A DNA stretch of 64,000 nt from Saccharibacillus sp. JS10 (GCF_024436065.1 NZ_JANFNS010000006.1:65031-129030), one strand, 5' to 3'; shown: positions 26,214 through 35,397, numbered from the stretch's first letter. Translations and numbers: made by a program. The notes: generated by a model not told the origin, from the sequence alone.

Positions 26214-27116
26214 TTATTCAGATCCGATAAATTGCGTTTCCGGCATCCCTTTGAGATCGGCAAGAAATTGACGCATAGCGGAGTTGATATACTTGCCGGA
26301 GCGATAAATAACGCCGACAGGATGCGTGGTCTCGAATTCTTTGACGGGAAGTCTGATCAGCGAGCCTTGACGGACTTCTCTGGACGTTGAAAGTTTGGAG
26401 ATTACGGCTGCGCCGAGGTTGAGTTCGACCATACGTTTCACTTCTTCGCTGCTGGATAATTCCATTGCGATCGAAGGGGTAATTCCGTGTTGCTTGAACA
26501 CCTGTTCTACAAACCGGCGACCTACGGTATCGGGTGACAACATAATGATCGGAATTTCTTTCAGATCTTCCAATTTCACATTCGTTTTTTTGGCGAGTTC
26601 GTTATGAGGAGACACGACAAGCTCGAATGTATCATAGTACAGCACGGAAGTCTCCAAGTCTGGATTGCGTTCGATCAAGTAGCCGATGCCGATATCGACC
26701 GAACCATTTTCAACCAAACTATAGATTTGTGACGAAGGCATCGATTGAATACTGGTCTGAATCAACGGAAACTGATTTTGGAAATAAGACAACACACGCG
26801 GCAAAATCTGAATCGCGATCGAGGTCGTTGTCCCTAACATAATATGCCCCTGCGGCGTTTCTTCGAGATCGGTAATCTTCTGCTTCAATTCTTCAACAAC
26901 AGCAAGAATACGTTCAGCATGCTCCAAAAAGACCAATCCGCGATCGGTTAAGGTCACAGGTTGACTGCGATCGACAAGAACGGCTTTGAATTCGTCTTCA
27001 AGGCTTTTGATCTGCGCGGAAACGGCGGGTTGTGTAAGATTGAGCAGTTCCCCGGCTTTGCGGAAGCTCATCGTTTTGGAAATGGTGACGAGCGTTTCTA
27101 ACTGACTCATATTCAT
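26214..27116 (-). CDS. LysR-type transcriptional regulator
   Basis: This 300-residue DNA-binding protein has a winged helix at residues 1-60 (SFRKAGELLNLTQPAVSAQIKSLE), a linker helix, and a periplasmic-binding-like effector domain from about 90 (GHIMLGTTTSIAIQILPRVL). A small-molecule co-inducer is expected. The target is probably itself and the divergent SLH-protein promoter, or the PHP gene downstream. The ATG follows GGGAGGAAAAA. CysL/CbbR-like subgroups cannot be separated by eye. Confidence 0.9.
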   Translation of the reverse strand: MNMSQLETLVTISKTMSFRKAGELLNLTQPAVSAQIKSLEDEFKAVLVDRSQPVTLTDRGLVFLEHAERILAVVEELKQKITDLEETPQGHIMLGTTTSIAIQILPRVLSYFQNQFPLIQTSIQSMPSSQIYSLVENGSVDIGIGYLIERNPDLETSVLYYDTFELVVSPHNELAKKTNVKLEDLKEIPIIMLSPDTVGRRFVEQVFKQHGITPSIAMELSSSEEVKRMVELNLGAAVISKLSTSREVRQGSLIRLPVKEFETTHPVGVIYRSGKYINSAMRQFLADLKGMPETQFIGSE

Positions 27117-27277
27117 GAAATTTTTCCTCCCACCGCGTATTGATTCCTTAAATTATAGGTGCAACATGAAAAGAAAAGCAATGTAGAAGTCTATAATAAT
27201 TCAGAAAGAAACCGAGATCGTTCCCTATACCTACTACTATAAATAAAGATTCTACTTTTTCTTACTCTGTAGTAAAC

Positions 27278-27305
27278 TTGACAAGACTAGATTGGGCATT
27301 ATATA
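27278..27305 (+). promoter_or_regulatory. Promoter of the SLH-repeat protein gene
   Basis: A consensus TTGACA (27278-27283), 16 bases, TATATA (27300-27305). The start point near 27312 gives a leader of about 50 bases. It lies in the 246-base divergent region shared with the LysR gene. Confidence 0.65.
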
Positions 27306-27362
27306 TGACTTCAAACCTATTCATAGATTTACTCCGGTACATTGAAATATAGGAGGAAAATA

Positions 27363-30300
27363 ATGAGAAAAGAACGATCAACCAGCAAGCTTTTGAGGTC
27401 AGGCATGATGATGGTGTTGATTCTGCTTCTTAGTCTTCAAGCTGTTCGCCCCGTACTTGCCGCACCGCCTTCAGCACCTTCAGTGATAACGGGTGCCGAA
27501 ATCATCACGATCAGTAATTATGTATCGGGTGCGACTCTAAAAGTATACAAAGCTGATACGAATGAAGTCGTATGGCAAGAAGCTAATGTAACGACAGCTA
27601 CAAAAACATTAGATTTGTTGCCGTATTCGAAGTCCTACTATGTAACACAGACCGTAGGCGTCGAGCAAAGTACCAATACCCCTTTTTTCAATACAAGCTT
27701 ACGTACCCCGTTAGCGACTCCCGGCATTCGATTTATCGACGTCACGAATGTGTCGGGTAATACCACGCTAGAACTTCATCGTGTCTCCAACGGTTCGCTA
27801 GTATCCACCACCGTGTCTAATCAAGGCGGCGGGGTCTACCGTTTCCAGAATGTAATTCCAGATAGTAGTTTGTATTATATTGTGCAGACACACAGCGACC
27901 AAACAAGTAACAATACGCCATTTCTGACGTCCAGGCTCAATACGCCTATCGCAACTGGTGGAGCCGAATATGTAGATGTAACGAATGTCGATACGGATAT
28001 CGGTGCTTCGCTTCGATTGTATAACAGCGATGGTACACTAGCCTCTAATTCATCGATTAATCAAGGAAACGGTACGTATCGTTTTTCTAATGTCCCGGTA
28101 GCTTCCGGTTATTACGTGACGCAGTCGGTGAATGGCGTACAAGAAAGCTCTAATCAGGTGAATGTGGCTCCCGATCTTCCCAATCCACCTGTGATTACAG
28201 CAGGGTATGAGTCTATAGAGGTAAGTTCGATCATTCCCGGCGCTACGCTAACACTCTATAACACACAAGGTACATTTATTGATGAGTACGTTAATGTATC
28301 CTCGTCTACATTTACGATTGAAAATCTAGTGCCGAATACAATCGGTTATTATGTGAAACAAACTGTAAACGGGAAAACAAGCGTTAATTCGAATTTTGCC
28401 AATCCAACCCTGCATGTTCCTACCGCAACAGCAGGCGTCGGCTATATTGATGTAAATAACGTAACCAATGGAGCTAATTTAAAGTTATACAATGCCGGTA
28501 ACGGTCAGCTCGTATCTAGCACTACGGTAGATCAAGGGAACGGAGTCTATCGTTTTGAAAATGTAGTCCCGCTTGAAAAATACTATTATGTAACTCAATC
28601 TCTTGGAGGTCGCGAGAGTTCGAATACGCCTTTTGTAAATTCGATGTTACCTACGCCTGTAATTATTGCCGGTGTTGATTATGTGGAAGTGAGCAGTACG
28701 TATGCAGGCGCCACAATTGTCTTATACAGTGGTGCTACACCTTTATCTTCTACCCCTCAATCACTCGGTAACGGCATTTATAGGTTTAACGATCTGGATG
28801 TAGAAACGCCTTATTACGTGGTGCAGTCTATCAATAATGTGCCTAGTCAGCCTTCTAATATTGTACAGATCGCAAAAGTCTTACCTCTTGCACCCGTTGT
28901 AGCAGGGATGGACGAATCGATCCAAGTGAGCGGTTATACTTCCGGGGCAACTTTGAAGCTATATTTGGCTAATGGCACGGAGATTCAGACATTCCCGAAC
29001 GTGACCGGCTCGGTCTATACGATGGAAAATGTATTACCGGATCAACAGTATTATTATGTCACGCAAGTCGTAAATGGAGACGAAAGCGAGAACTCGTTAT
29101 TTGTTAATTCGACTTTGCGCATACCGATTGCGATTGCAGGTGTCGAGTCGATTAATGTGAGCCATGTATCTTCCAGCAGTCAGTTGAAGTTGTACGATGC
29201 GGATCGCGATACCGTTGTTTCGCAGACGTATACGATGCTTGATGACGGCACATACCGTTTCGAAAATATTGCTCCCCTTCAAGGTTCTTATTATGTGACC
29301 CAATCCGTCAATGGAATCGAAAGCGTGAATTCGTTGTTTGTGAATCCGATTCTGCGCACACCTACTGCGAAGGGCGGACAAGAATTTCTTGATGTCGACA
29401 ATGTGTATCCGGGCGCGACATTGAAGTTGTTCCGCAGCGGAACTGCGCAGCCACGTGCGATCGAACCAACGAACTTGGGAGAAGGCAAGTATCGGTTTAA
29501 TGGAATTTCTTCTCAAGGTAATTATTATGTTGTTCAATATGTGAATGATGTAGCGAGCCCTCGTTCCAATACCGTTTCCGTGACTGTAAGAGAGAACGCT
29601 TCGGTTCCTGTCACTAATGAACCTAGTACAACGCCAGTGGTAACGCCTACTCCAGATGCACAGCCGGTAAGCGTAGATGTACTGGTGAATGGACAGATCC
29701 AAAAGGCAGGAACATTAACTGAAAGCGTTCAAGAAGGTCGTAAAGTACAGACGATTCTTGTGAACCCACAACTTGTGCGCAGTGTACTTGCAGCCGCTGG
29801 TAAAGGTGCCACGGTCACGGTGCCTTTTACGAATATCGGAGATACCGATAAGCTGGTCAGTCAATGGAACAGCGAACTGATCGGGGAAATGATCAAGCAA
29901 AAAGTTATCCTTGTACTGGATACGCCGCTTGGAAAGTACAGATTGCCAGCTTCGCAGCTAGCGGGAGCGAGCGGATCGGGAGCAGATTTTGCGAATGCTC
30001 AAATTGATATCTCGATTGCCAAAGCATTAGCTACAGATTCAACCAAGATCAACGATCTTGCTGCAAAGAATCGATTAACGGTGCTGCAACCGTCTGTCAG
30101 CTTCGAGATCGAAAAAACAGTAAATAGCAACCGCACAATTATCAATCGCTTTAATCAATACGTGGAACGTATGATTCCTTTACTGCCAAGCATTAATACT
30201 AATGCAACGATTACAGGTGTCGTGCTAAGCGGAAATGAGCTTGTACCGGTACCGACACGTGTGATGGAACAAAACAATCAGAAATATGCGGTCATCTCTA

Positions 30301-30899
30301 ATTTGACCAACAGCACGTATGCGTTGGTTAAATCTGAAGCAAAGCTACAAGATATCAATGGTAGCTGGGCAGCATCGTCGATAGCCAATATGGCGGCTCG
30401 ATGGGTTATTGAAGGCACAGGCAACGGTCAATTTGAACCAGCGCGATCGATCACGCGTGCCGAATTTGCTTCGATTTTGACCAAAGCACTTGGATTGAAG
30501 CCAAATGCTGCGGGTTCCTCGTTTGCCGATGTAGCGTCATCTGCTTGGTATAGCGAAGCGTTATCAACAGCAACCGAGTATGAATTAATTACTGGATTTG
30601 CAGATGGAACATTCCGTCCGCAGCAGCAGATCACACGCGCTGAAGCGATGGTAATGTTATCGCGAGCGATGCAATTAACTAGATTACAGCCGCAAAATAA
30701 TGATAGCGAGACCGTACTAAAATCCTTTGTTGATGCAAATAATCTTCCTGTCTGGGCGCGCAGCGCAGCAGCCGATACAATTGCAGCTGGATTGTTCAAC
30801 GGTCAAAGCGGTAAACAACTGGCGCCACAAAAATGGGTCACACGAGCTGAAGTCGCAACCCTTGTAGAACGTTTATTGCGTGAATCGGGTCTGATTTAA
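27363..30899 (+). CDS. Secreted S-layer-homology protein with nine tandem ~79-residue repeats
   Basis: This 1178-residue surface protein has a signal peptide at 1-34 (hydrophobic MMMVLILLLSLQ, cleavage after VLA). Nine degenerate repeats follow to about 745, each of the form I-x-V-S...GA-x-L-x-LY...G-x-YRFENV-x-P...YYVTQ-x-VNG-x-ES-x-N, compatible with Ig-like or carboxypeptidase-regulatory beta folds. A Pro/Thr linker (TPVVTPTPDAQP), a unique ~220-residue domain (about 770-990), and three C-terminal SLH domains (about 995-1178; signatures RAEFASIL, RAEAMVML, RAEVATLV) complete it. SLH domains anchor proteins to pyruvylated cell-wall polymer. The start at 27363 follows AGGAGG; a TTG at 27342 is less likely. 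An adhesin or wall scaffold is inferred. Confidence 0.88.
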   Translation: MRKERSTSKLLRSGMMMVLILLLSLQAVRPVLAAPPSAPSVITGAEIITISNYVSGATLKVYKADTNEVVWQEANVTTATKTLDLLPYSKSYYVTQTVGVEQSTNTPFFNTSLRTPLATPGIRFIDVTNVSGNTTLELHRVSNGSLVSTTVSNQGGGVYRFQNVIPDSSLYYIVQTHSDQTSNNTPFLTSRLNTPIATGGAEYVDVTNVDTDIGASLRLYNSDGTLASNSSINQGNGTYRFSNVPVASGYYVTQSVNGVQESSNQVNVAPDLPNPPVITAGYESIEVSSIIPGATLTLYNTQGTFIDEYVNVSSSTFTIENLVPNTIGYYVKQTVNGKTSVNSNFANPTLHVPTATAGVGYIDVNNVTNGANLKLYNAGNGQLVSSTTVDQGNGVYRFENVVPLEKYYYVTQSLGGRESSNTPFVNSMLPTPVIIAGVDYVEVSSTYAGATIVLYSGATPLSSTPQSLGNGIYRFNDLDVETPYYVVQSINNVPSQPSNIVQIAKVLPLAPVVAGMDESIQVSGYTSGATLKLYLANGTEIQTFPNVTGSVYTMENVLPDQQYYYVTQVVNGDESENSLFVNSTLRIPIAIAGVESINVSHVSSSSQLKLYDADRDTVVSQTYTMLDDGTYRFENIAPLQGSYYVTQSVNGIESVNSLFVNPILRTPTAKGGQEFLDVDNVYPGATLKLFRSGTAQPRAIEPTNLGEGKYRFNGISSQGNYYVVQYVNDVASPRSNTVSVTVRENASVPVTNEPSTTPVVTPTPDAQPVSVDVLVNGQIQKAGTLTESVQEGRKVQTILVNPQLVRSVLAAAGKGATVTVPFTNIGDTDKLVSQWNSELIGEMIKQKVILVLDTPLGKYRLPASQLAGASGSGADFANAQIDISIAKALATDSTKINDLAAKNRLTVLQPSVSFEIEKTVNSNRTIINRFNQYVERMIPLLPSINTNATITGVVLSGNELVPVPTRVMEQNNQKYAVISNLTNSTYALVKSEAKLQDINGSWAASSIANMAARWVIEGTGNGQFEPARSITRAEFASILTKALGLKPNAAGSSFADVASSAWYSEALSTATEYELITGFADGTFRPQQQITRAEAMVMLSRAMQLTRLQPQNNDSETVLKSFVDANNLPVWARSAAADTIAAGLFNGQSGKQLAPQKWVTRAEVATLVERLLRESGLI

Positions 30900-31365
30900 T
30901 TTGAATATGTGAGTTTGGCTTGACGGTTTGGGTATGCAAACAAATTTGTGTATCCAAGCCTTCATTTTTTAATTGATTAATAAAAGGATATAAAAAACCC
31001 CTCCCTAAGACTCAACTTTTCTAATGATTGGTATTTAGCTGTAAAAAAACCATCTCCAGCGGGCGATAAAAGAAGAAGCTGAATTTTTAGAAGACGTTAT
31101 GCGTAAAGGCTGAATCATTGTGCAAAAAATGTACAGAGTTCAGTCTTTTACGTGTCCATTCCATGTAAAAAAGGTTGATATACAGGCTTAATTGTCGAAA
31201 GTTTCGGGTTAGCACTCATTCTGGAAAAATGGGATGCTTTATTTTTTTCACTGACGTATAATTGGGGTAACAAGAAAGTGGGACTAAAGGTTATTGAGTT
31301 GGAAGTCCCAATCATCCCATAGACGTGATTCCAAAAACCTAAGTAGTAAGGGGCGAATGTATATT
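30900..31365. other. AT-rich spacer between the SLH gene and cheX
   Basis: This stretch of about 466 bases contains the SLH-gene terminator, a possible decayed coding remnant (31018-31113, two frames) and a promoter-like TATAAT (31257-31262) with a weak -35 ahead of cheX. I see nothing else supportable. Confidence 0.5.
30928..30970 (+). terminator. Terminator of the SLH gene
   Basis: The 13-base arms TTGGGTATGCAAA and TTTGTGTATCCAA pair with three G-U pairs; GCCTTCATTTTTT follows. Confidence 0.7.
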
Positions 31366-31824
31366 ATGAAAGCGGAAGTAATTAACCCGTTTTTGGAATC
31401 GGCAAAGCTGGTTCTTCAGCAAGTCATTCAGATTTCTCCATCAACAGGAGCATTAGCGATCAAAAGCGTAAAACCGATCGATGATCATATTTGGATTCAA
31501 ATCGGCATGACAGGTCAATTGTCCGGCAATATTATTTTCGGATTGCATGAACAAGTCGCGATGCGAATCGTATCTGCAATGATGGGCGGCTTCACGATCA
31601 CAGAACTTGACGAGATGGGTCGTAGCGCAATTTCGGAACTTGGCAATATGATTAGCGGCAATGCGGGGATTTTATTGTCCAATCAAGGCGTTACGGTAGA
31701 CATTACACCGCCGAACGTACTGCATGGTCAAGCTTTTACAGGCGTGATGCCAGAAAAAGCACTCACTATTCCACTGCTGATGGATGGAATCGGCGAACTG
31801 GATATTCAAGTTTTAATCTCGTAA
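31366..31824 (+). CDS. cheX: CheX-family CheY-P phosphatase
   Basis: This 152-residue protein of the CheC/CheX/FliY family dephosphorylates CheY-P in chemotactic adaptation. The catalytic Glu-x-x-Asn pattern is in the helix ISELGNMISGNA, preceded by MMGGFTITELDEMGRSA. The single-helix-pair layout and length (~150-155) match CheX rather than CheC, which has two active sites. The ATG at 31366 has AAGGGG 12 bases upstream; the ATG at 31357 sits too close to it. No other chemotaxis gene is in the window, so it is an orphan locus. Confidence 0.85.
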   Translation: MKAEVINPFLESAKLVLQQVIQISPSTGALAIKSVKPIDDHIWIQIGMTGQLSGNIIFGLHEQVAMRIVSAMMGGFTITELDEMGRSAISELGNMISGNAGILLSNQGVTVDITPPNVLHGQAFTGVMPEKALTIPLLMDGIGELDIQVLIS

Positions 31825-31873
31825 AATAAAAGGCGAACTTATTCGATTAAGATCTAACAAAGGAGCATTCGCC

Positions 31874-32650
31874 TTGACGTTAACCAATAAAGTGATATGG
31901 ATCACAGGCGCTTCGAGCGGAATCGGAGCGCTTATTGCTCGTTTTGCCGCTGAACAAGGAGCGATTCCGATCTTAACCGCAAGATCGGAAAACAAATTGC
32001 GCGAAGTCTCGGCTGCCTTGCCCGGGAAGCATGGCATAATGGTACTGGATGTCACGGACGAACAATCGGTACAAACGGTAGCGCGGCGAATCGTCGACGA
32101 ATACGGCCGCATTGATGTGCTGGTGAATAATGCGGGATACGGATTGTTCGAACGTGTAGAAGACATGGAGCTGAGCGACTACGAAGGCATTATGAATGTC
32201 AATTATTTCGGCGTCGTTCGTTGCACGAAAGCGGCGTTGCCGCATATGCGCGCAGCAGGTAGCGGGCAAATTCTGACCGTTGCTTCGATGGCGGGCAAGT
32301 TTGCTACGGCAAAATCCGCGGGTTATGCCGCTTCCAAGCATGCCGTATTAGGTTTTATGAATTCGATGCGGCAAGAACTTCGCGGCAGCGGGATTACGGT
32401 GTCTTCGGTCAATCCGGGACCGATCGATACGCCGTTCTTCGAAACGGCTGATCCAGACGGCACTTATGTAAAAAGTGTAGATCGCTTTATTTTACCGCCG
32501 GAAAAAGTTGCCCGCGAAATTGTACGGGTGATGGAGAAGCGTAAAGAAGAACTCGATCTTCCGCGTTATCTGGGGTTTGTGGTTCGGTTGTATGGGCTGA
32601 TGCCGCGTACGCTGGATAAGCTTGCGGGGCGGTTTTTGAATTTGAAGTAG
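31874..32650 (+). CDS. Short-chain dehydrogenase/reductase (YqjQ-like)
   Basis: This 258-residue classical SDR has the cofactor motif TGASSGIG at residues 11-18, NNAG near 88-91, and the catalytic Ser-Tyr-Lys as VASMAG... and YAASK near 156-160. PGPIDTPF follows the active site. Arg at the end of beta-2 (TARSENKL) suggests NADP(H). The substrate is unknown. The C-terminal ~50 residues are basic and hydrophobic (YLGFVVRLYGLMPRTL), perhaps membrane-associating. The TTG start follows AAAGGAG. It ends at the terminator at 32663. Confidence 0.88.
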   Translation: MTLTNKVIWITGASSGIGALIARFAAEQGAIPILTARSENKLREVSAALPGKHGIMVLDVTDEQSVQTVARRIVDEYGRIDVLVNNAGYGLFERVEDMELSDYEGIMNVNYFGVVRCTKAALPHMRAAGSGQILTVASMAGKFATAKSAGYAASKHAVLGFMNSMRQELRGSGITVSSVNPGPIDTPFFETADPDGTYVKSVDRFILPPEKVAREIVRVMEKRKEELDLPRYLGFVVRLYGLMPRTLDKLAGRFLNLK

Positions 32651-32662
32651 GCTAGAAGGCAG

Positions 32663-32694
32663 AAAGATCGACCTCGTTGAGGTCGATCTTTTTT
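32663..32694 (+). terminator. Terminator of the SDR gene
   Basis: AAAGATCGACCTC pairs with GAGGTCGATCTTT around GTT, then TTTTG. Confidence 0.88.
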
Positions 32695-32717
32695 GTCTTC
32701 TATCTTTTTTGTCTTCT
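32686..32717. repeat. 16-bp perfect tandem duplication at the terminator tail
   Basis: ATCTTTTTTGTCTTCT occurs twice back to back (32686-32701, 32702-32717). It duplicates the T-tract and part of the stem arm, probably by slippage. Confidence 0.8.
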
Positions 32718-32792
32718 AGTTGAAAAGACGTTTTCGCAGATCCTTTTTGTGTTAATGTTTGGGAAGCAGCATTATAGTCAGGAGGGGAGACG

Positions 32793-33083
32793 ATGAGCTG
32801 GGTCGCTTCGCAAGCCTATTATCGAGTACAACGTGAAGTCAGTGAAGGCAAGCAGCAATGTCAACGATCTGATCGGTATATTCATTTGTACAAAGACAAA
32901 ATCACGACGCATCGCCGCGAATTTGCTTTGCATCAGGTGTTCGATATTTCGTATCGGCGAATCGGAGGGGAGATCGGAATGTTGTATCTACATACGCATA
33001 CCGGCGTGTTTCCGTATACCGTGAATACAGATCCCACACCATTTATCCAACAATACAAATCGATGCCTAACCAATCCGTATAA
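32793..33083 (+). CDS. Small protein of unknown function (96 residues)
   Basis: I do not recognise the family. The ribosome site AGGAGGGGAG directly precedes the ATG and the codon use fits its neighbours, so I call it real. There is no signal peptide or membrane helix. The N-terminal half is basic and Gln-rich; the C-terminal half (FALHQVFDISYRRIGGEIGM, LYLHTHTGVFPYTV) alternates like a small beta-sheet domain, reminiscent of the PH-like YokE/YvlB style but not assignable. It stands alone between two terminators. Confidence 0.65.
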   Translation: MSWVASQAYYRVQREVSEGKQQCQRSDRYIHLYKDKITTHRREFALHQVFDISYRRIGGEIGMLYLHTHTGVFPYTVNTDPTPFIQQYKSMPNQSV

Positions 33084-33118
33084 CTTTAAATCTACAGGTT
33101 TTATACCTTTATGAAGTC

Positions 33119-33153
33119 GTATCCACGTCAAGACGCGTGGATGCGGCTTTTTT
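33119..33153 (+). terminator. Terminator of the 96-residue gene
   Basis: ATCCACG pairs with CGTGGAT, then GCGGCTTTTTT. Confidence 0.7.
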
Positions 33154-33176
33154 CGATATCTATCATTCAATCGAAC

Positions 33177-33208
33177 TTTAAATCTAACGTTGACGTCAAC
33201 GTTAATAT
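33177..33208 (+). promoter_or_regulatory. Over-spaced promoter typical of MerR control
   Basis: TTTAAA (33177-33182), 20 bases, TAATAT (33203-33208) has the long spacer that MerR-family activators correct by twisting DNA, and the dyad at 33185-33204 fills that spacer. An alternative pair, TTGACG (33190-33195), 17 bases, TAATAT (33213-33218), would instead put the dyad over the -35, a repressor geometry. Confidence 0.5.
33185..33204. promoter_or_regulatory. 20-bp perfect palindromic operator of the MerR regulator
   Basis: TAACGTTGACGTCAACGTTA is a perfect dyad, about 57 bases before the MerR start codon. It is almost certainly the autoregulatory site of the MerR-MFS pair. Confidence 0.75.
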
Positions 33209-33260
33209 GATGTAATATACATATGTAAAAGTTGTTATATTAACAGGAGGCGTGCTAGCG

Positions 33261-33695
33261 ATGTTCAAAATCGATGAAGTTGCCAAAGAAACGGGGCTTA
33301 CGAAGCGAACGATTCGTTATTACGAAGAAATCGGGCTGATGCCTACGCCGGAGCGAAGCGATGGCGGAACACGGCTATATACGCAAGAGCATATTCATCA
33401 TTTGCAGCGAGTCATCTCCGCAAGAGACGTGCTGGGCTTTTCGCTGCAAGAGATTCAAGACTATATGCTGTATGCGCAAGAATTAACGGGGCATCGCGAA
33501 TTGTATCCGCAACTTCGTGATCCGAAGCAGCAGCTAACGAAGCTACGTGAAATGGATCAAGCGTTAGAAGCTCAGCTTCGTACATTGGATGAAAAAGCTT
33601 CGAAAATTTTAGCAATGAAGCAAGAATTAGAGCAGTTTCGTGAACGCGTGACAACAGGGATTACCAGATTGGAAACGGAGGAAAAAGAGTCATGA
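33261..33695 (+). CDS. MerR-family regulator of the adjacent MFS exporter (YfmP-like)
   Basis: This 144-residue regulator has an N-terminal winged helix-turn-helix (FKIDEVAKETGLTKRTIRYYEEIGLM, residues 2-27), then RLYTQEHIHHLQRVI, and a C-terminal dimerising coiled coil of about 60 residues ending in a short tail. No metal-binding Cys is present, so it is not a metal or SoxR-type sensor. The ATG at 33261 is 10 bases after AGGAGG; the upstream GTG at 33252 abuts it. It overlaps the MFS gene by four bases. B. subtilis YfmP-YfmO is the nearest pairing I know. Confidence 0.88.
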   Translation: MFKIDEVAKETGLTKRTIRYYEEIGLMPTPERSDGGTRLYTQEHIHHLQRVISARDVLGFSLQEIQDYMLYAQELTGHRELYPQLRDPKQQLTKLREMDQALEAQLRTLDEKASKILAMKQELEQFRERVTTGITRLETEEKES

Positions 33696-34927
33696 AAAGC
33701 GATGTATCGATCAAACAAACCCAATTACCGCCTGAAGGCAAGACGATTAAACAAGGTGGATTTTTATCGCAACCGAAAGCCGTATGGGCAGTCATGTTCG
33801 CTTGTATTATTTCATTTATGGGGATAGGCTTGGTCGATCCGATCTTGCCCGCGATTGCGACGCAACTGGATGCTTCGCCAAGCCAAGTCTCGCTATTGTT
33901 CACCAGTTATAACTTTGTAACCGGGGTCGCGATGTTGATTACCGGATTTGTATCAAGCCGGATCGGCGTCAAAAAAACATTGCTCAGCGGTATCTTCCTC
34001 ACGGTCGTATTCGCGGCGCTTGCCGGTTCGTCCGATACGATCGCTCAGATCGTCGGATTCCGCGGCGGCTGGGGGCTTGGTAACGCGCTCTTTATCGCAA
34101 CGGCATTGTCCGCAATCGTTGGATTATCGACGTCGGGCACAGCAAAAGCGATCATTTTGTATGAAGCGGCACTTGGACTTGGGATTGCGGTCGGCCCACT
34201 GCTCGGCGGTGAATTAGGTTCGATCTCATGGAGAGGGCCTTTCTTCGGGGTTAGCGTACTGATGGCTTTGGCTTTTGTGGCGGTTACCGTATTGCTTCCG
34301 AAAATTCCAAAACCGAAAACAACAAGCAAATTGTCCGATCCGTTCAAAGCGTTAAGTTATCCATCGCTGATGACGCTCGGGATTGTCGCATTCTTGTATA
34401 ACTTCGGATTCTTCACGTTGATGGCGTATTCGCCTTATGTAATGGAACTTGATGAACATGGACTCGGTTATGTATTCTTCGGTTGGGGTCTGTTGCTTGC
34501 GATCACCTCCGTATTTGTAGCGCCACGTATCCAAAATCGTTTCGGTACAGTGCGTTCGATGGCAGTCATGTTGACTTTGTTCGCTGTCGATTTACTTGCT
34601 ATGGCAATCGGTACAGTGATGGGAAGCCCAACTACAGTCATTATCTGCGTAATCGTAGCCGGTGCTTTCTTGGGGATTAACAATACGTTGATTACCACAG
34701 CAGTCATGGAGTCCGCTCCGGTCGAGCGTTCTACAGCTTCGGCAGCTTACAGCTTTGTACGCTTTATGGGTGGTGCAGTATCGCCTTTCTTGGCAGGTAA
34801 ACTCGCTGAATGGTTTAATGCAGAAATGCCATTTTATTTCGGTGCTGCGATGGTCGTGATTGGCGTAATCGCGCTGCTCGTTAGACGTCGCCATCTATCC
34901 CATATCGATGAAGCAATCAGTCACTAA
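33692..34927 (+). CDS. MFS multidrug-type exporter (YfmO-like)
   Basis: This 411-residue drug:H+ antiporter-type MFS protein has about 12 membrane helices. The motif C-like region IILYEAALGLGIAVGPLLGGELG in helix 5 marks exporters, and a motif A-like loop follows helix 2 (GFVSSRIGVKKTLL). A hydrophilic N-terminus of about 28 residues precedes helix 1. It is co-translated with the MerR gene (ATGA overlap) and presumably controlled by it. The substrate is unknown. Confidence 0.9.
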   Translation: MKSDVSIKQTQLPPEGKTIKQGGFLSQPKAVWAVMFACIISFMGIGLVDPILPAIATQLDASPSQVSLLFTSYNFVTGVAMLITGFVSSRIGVKKTLLSGIFLTVVFAALAGSSDTIAQIVGFRGGWGLGNALFIATALSAIVGLSTSGTAKAIILYEAALGLGIAVGPLLGGELGSISWRGPFFGVSVLMALAFVAVTVLLPKIPKPKTTSKLSDPFKALSYPSLMTLGIVAFLYNFGFFTLMAYSPYVMELDEHGLGYVFFGWGLLLAITSVFVAPRIQNRFGTVRSMAVMLTLFAVDLLAMAIGTVMGSPTTVIICVIVAGAFLGINNTLITTAVMESAPVERSTASAAYSFVRFMGGAVSPFLAGKLAEWFNAEMPFYFGAAMVVIGVIALLVRRRHLSHIDEAISH

Positions 34928-34951
34928 ACGCTAAAAAAGGAGCGGTATATC

Positions 34952-35371
34952 ATGAAGCATATTTTAGTTGCAGTAGACGGTTCGGAAAGTTCACAGCGTG
35001 CTTTGGAAGAAGGAATTCAGCTTGGCAATGCGCTTCGCGAGCCTGCTATGCTTACGGCGCTGCATATTGACCGCAACATGCCGATGAATGAACCCGCGCT
35101 TGGTTTTGATCCAGAAGCCGAGATCGAAGCGGAAGGAGTGGCATTGTTGGATTCAGTCAAAAAGTCGCTGGAACATTCGGGTTTGAATTATAAGACGGTG
35201 ATTCGAAAAGGCGATCCGGCACGTGAGATTTGTGAATTTGCTAAGGCGCAATCGGTCGATTTGATCATAGTAGGGACAAAAGGGCAAAGCCTTGCTGCTG
35301 AACTGTTACTTGGCAGCGTAAGCCACAAAGTCATTCAACACGCAACTTGCCCGGTCATGAGTATTCGCTAA
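34952..35371 (+). CDS. Universal stress protein (UspA family)
   Basis: This 139-residue alpha/beta protein has HILVAVDGSESSQRALEEG at the N-terminus and the ATP-binding signature GTKGQSLAAELLLGSVSHKVIQHATCPV at the end, so it is an ATP-binding Usp. It starts 24 bases after the MFS gene with AAAGGAG and may be read from the MerR promoter too. It is followed by a terminator. It is distinct in subtype from the KdpD-like Usp at 9201. Confidence 0.92.
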   Translation: MKHILVAVDGSESSQRALEEGIQLGNALREPAMLTALHIDRNMPMNEPALGFDPEAEIEAEGVALLDSVKKSLEHSGLNYKTVIRKGDPAREICEFAKAQSVDLIIVGTKGQSLAAELLLGSVSHKVIQHATCPVMSIR

Positions 35372-35397
35372 ACATCAATTAAATCTATGATAAACGG

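Noticed and set aside
31018-31113. Possible decayed gene: NDWYLAVKKPSPAGDK in one frame and EEAEFLEDVMRKG followed by a stop in another
   Set aside because: The two pieces could be a frameshifted C-terminus, but they are short, unmatched to any family I know and lack a start region, so I do not call a pseudogene.
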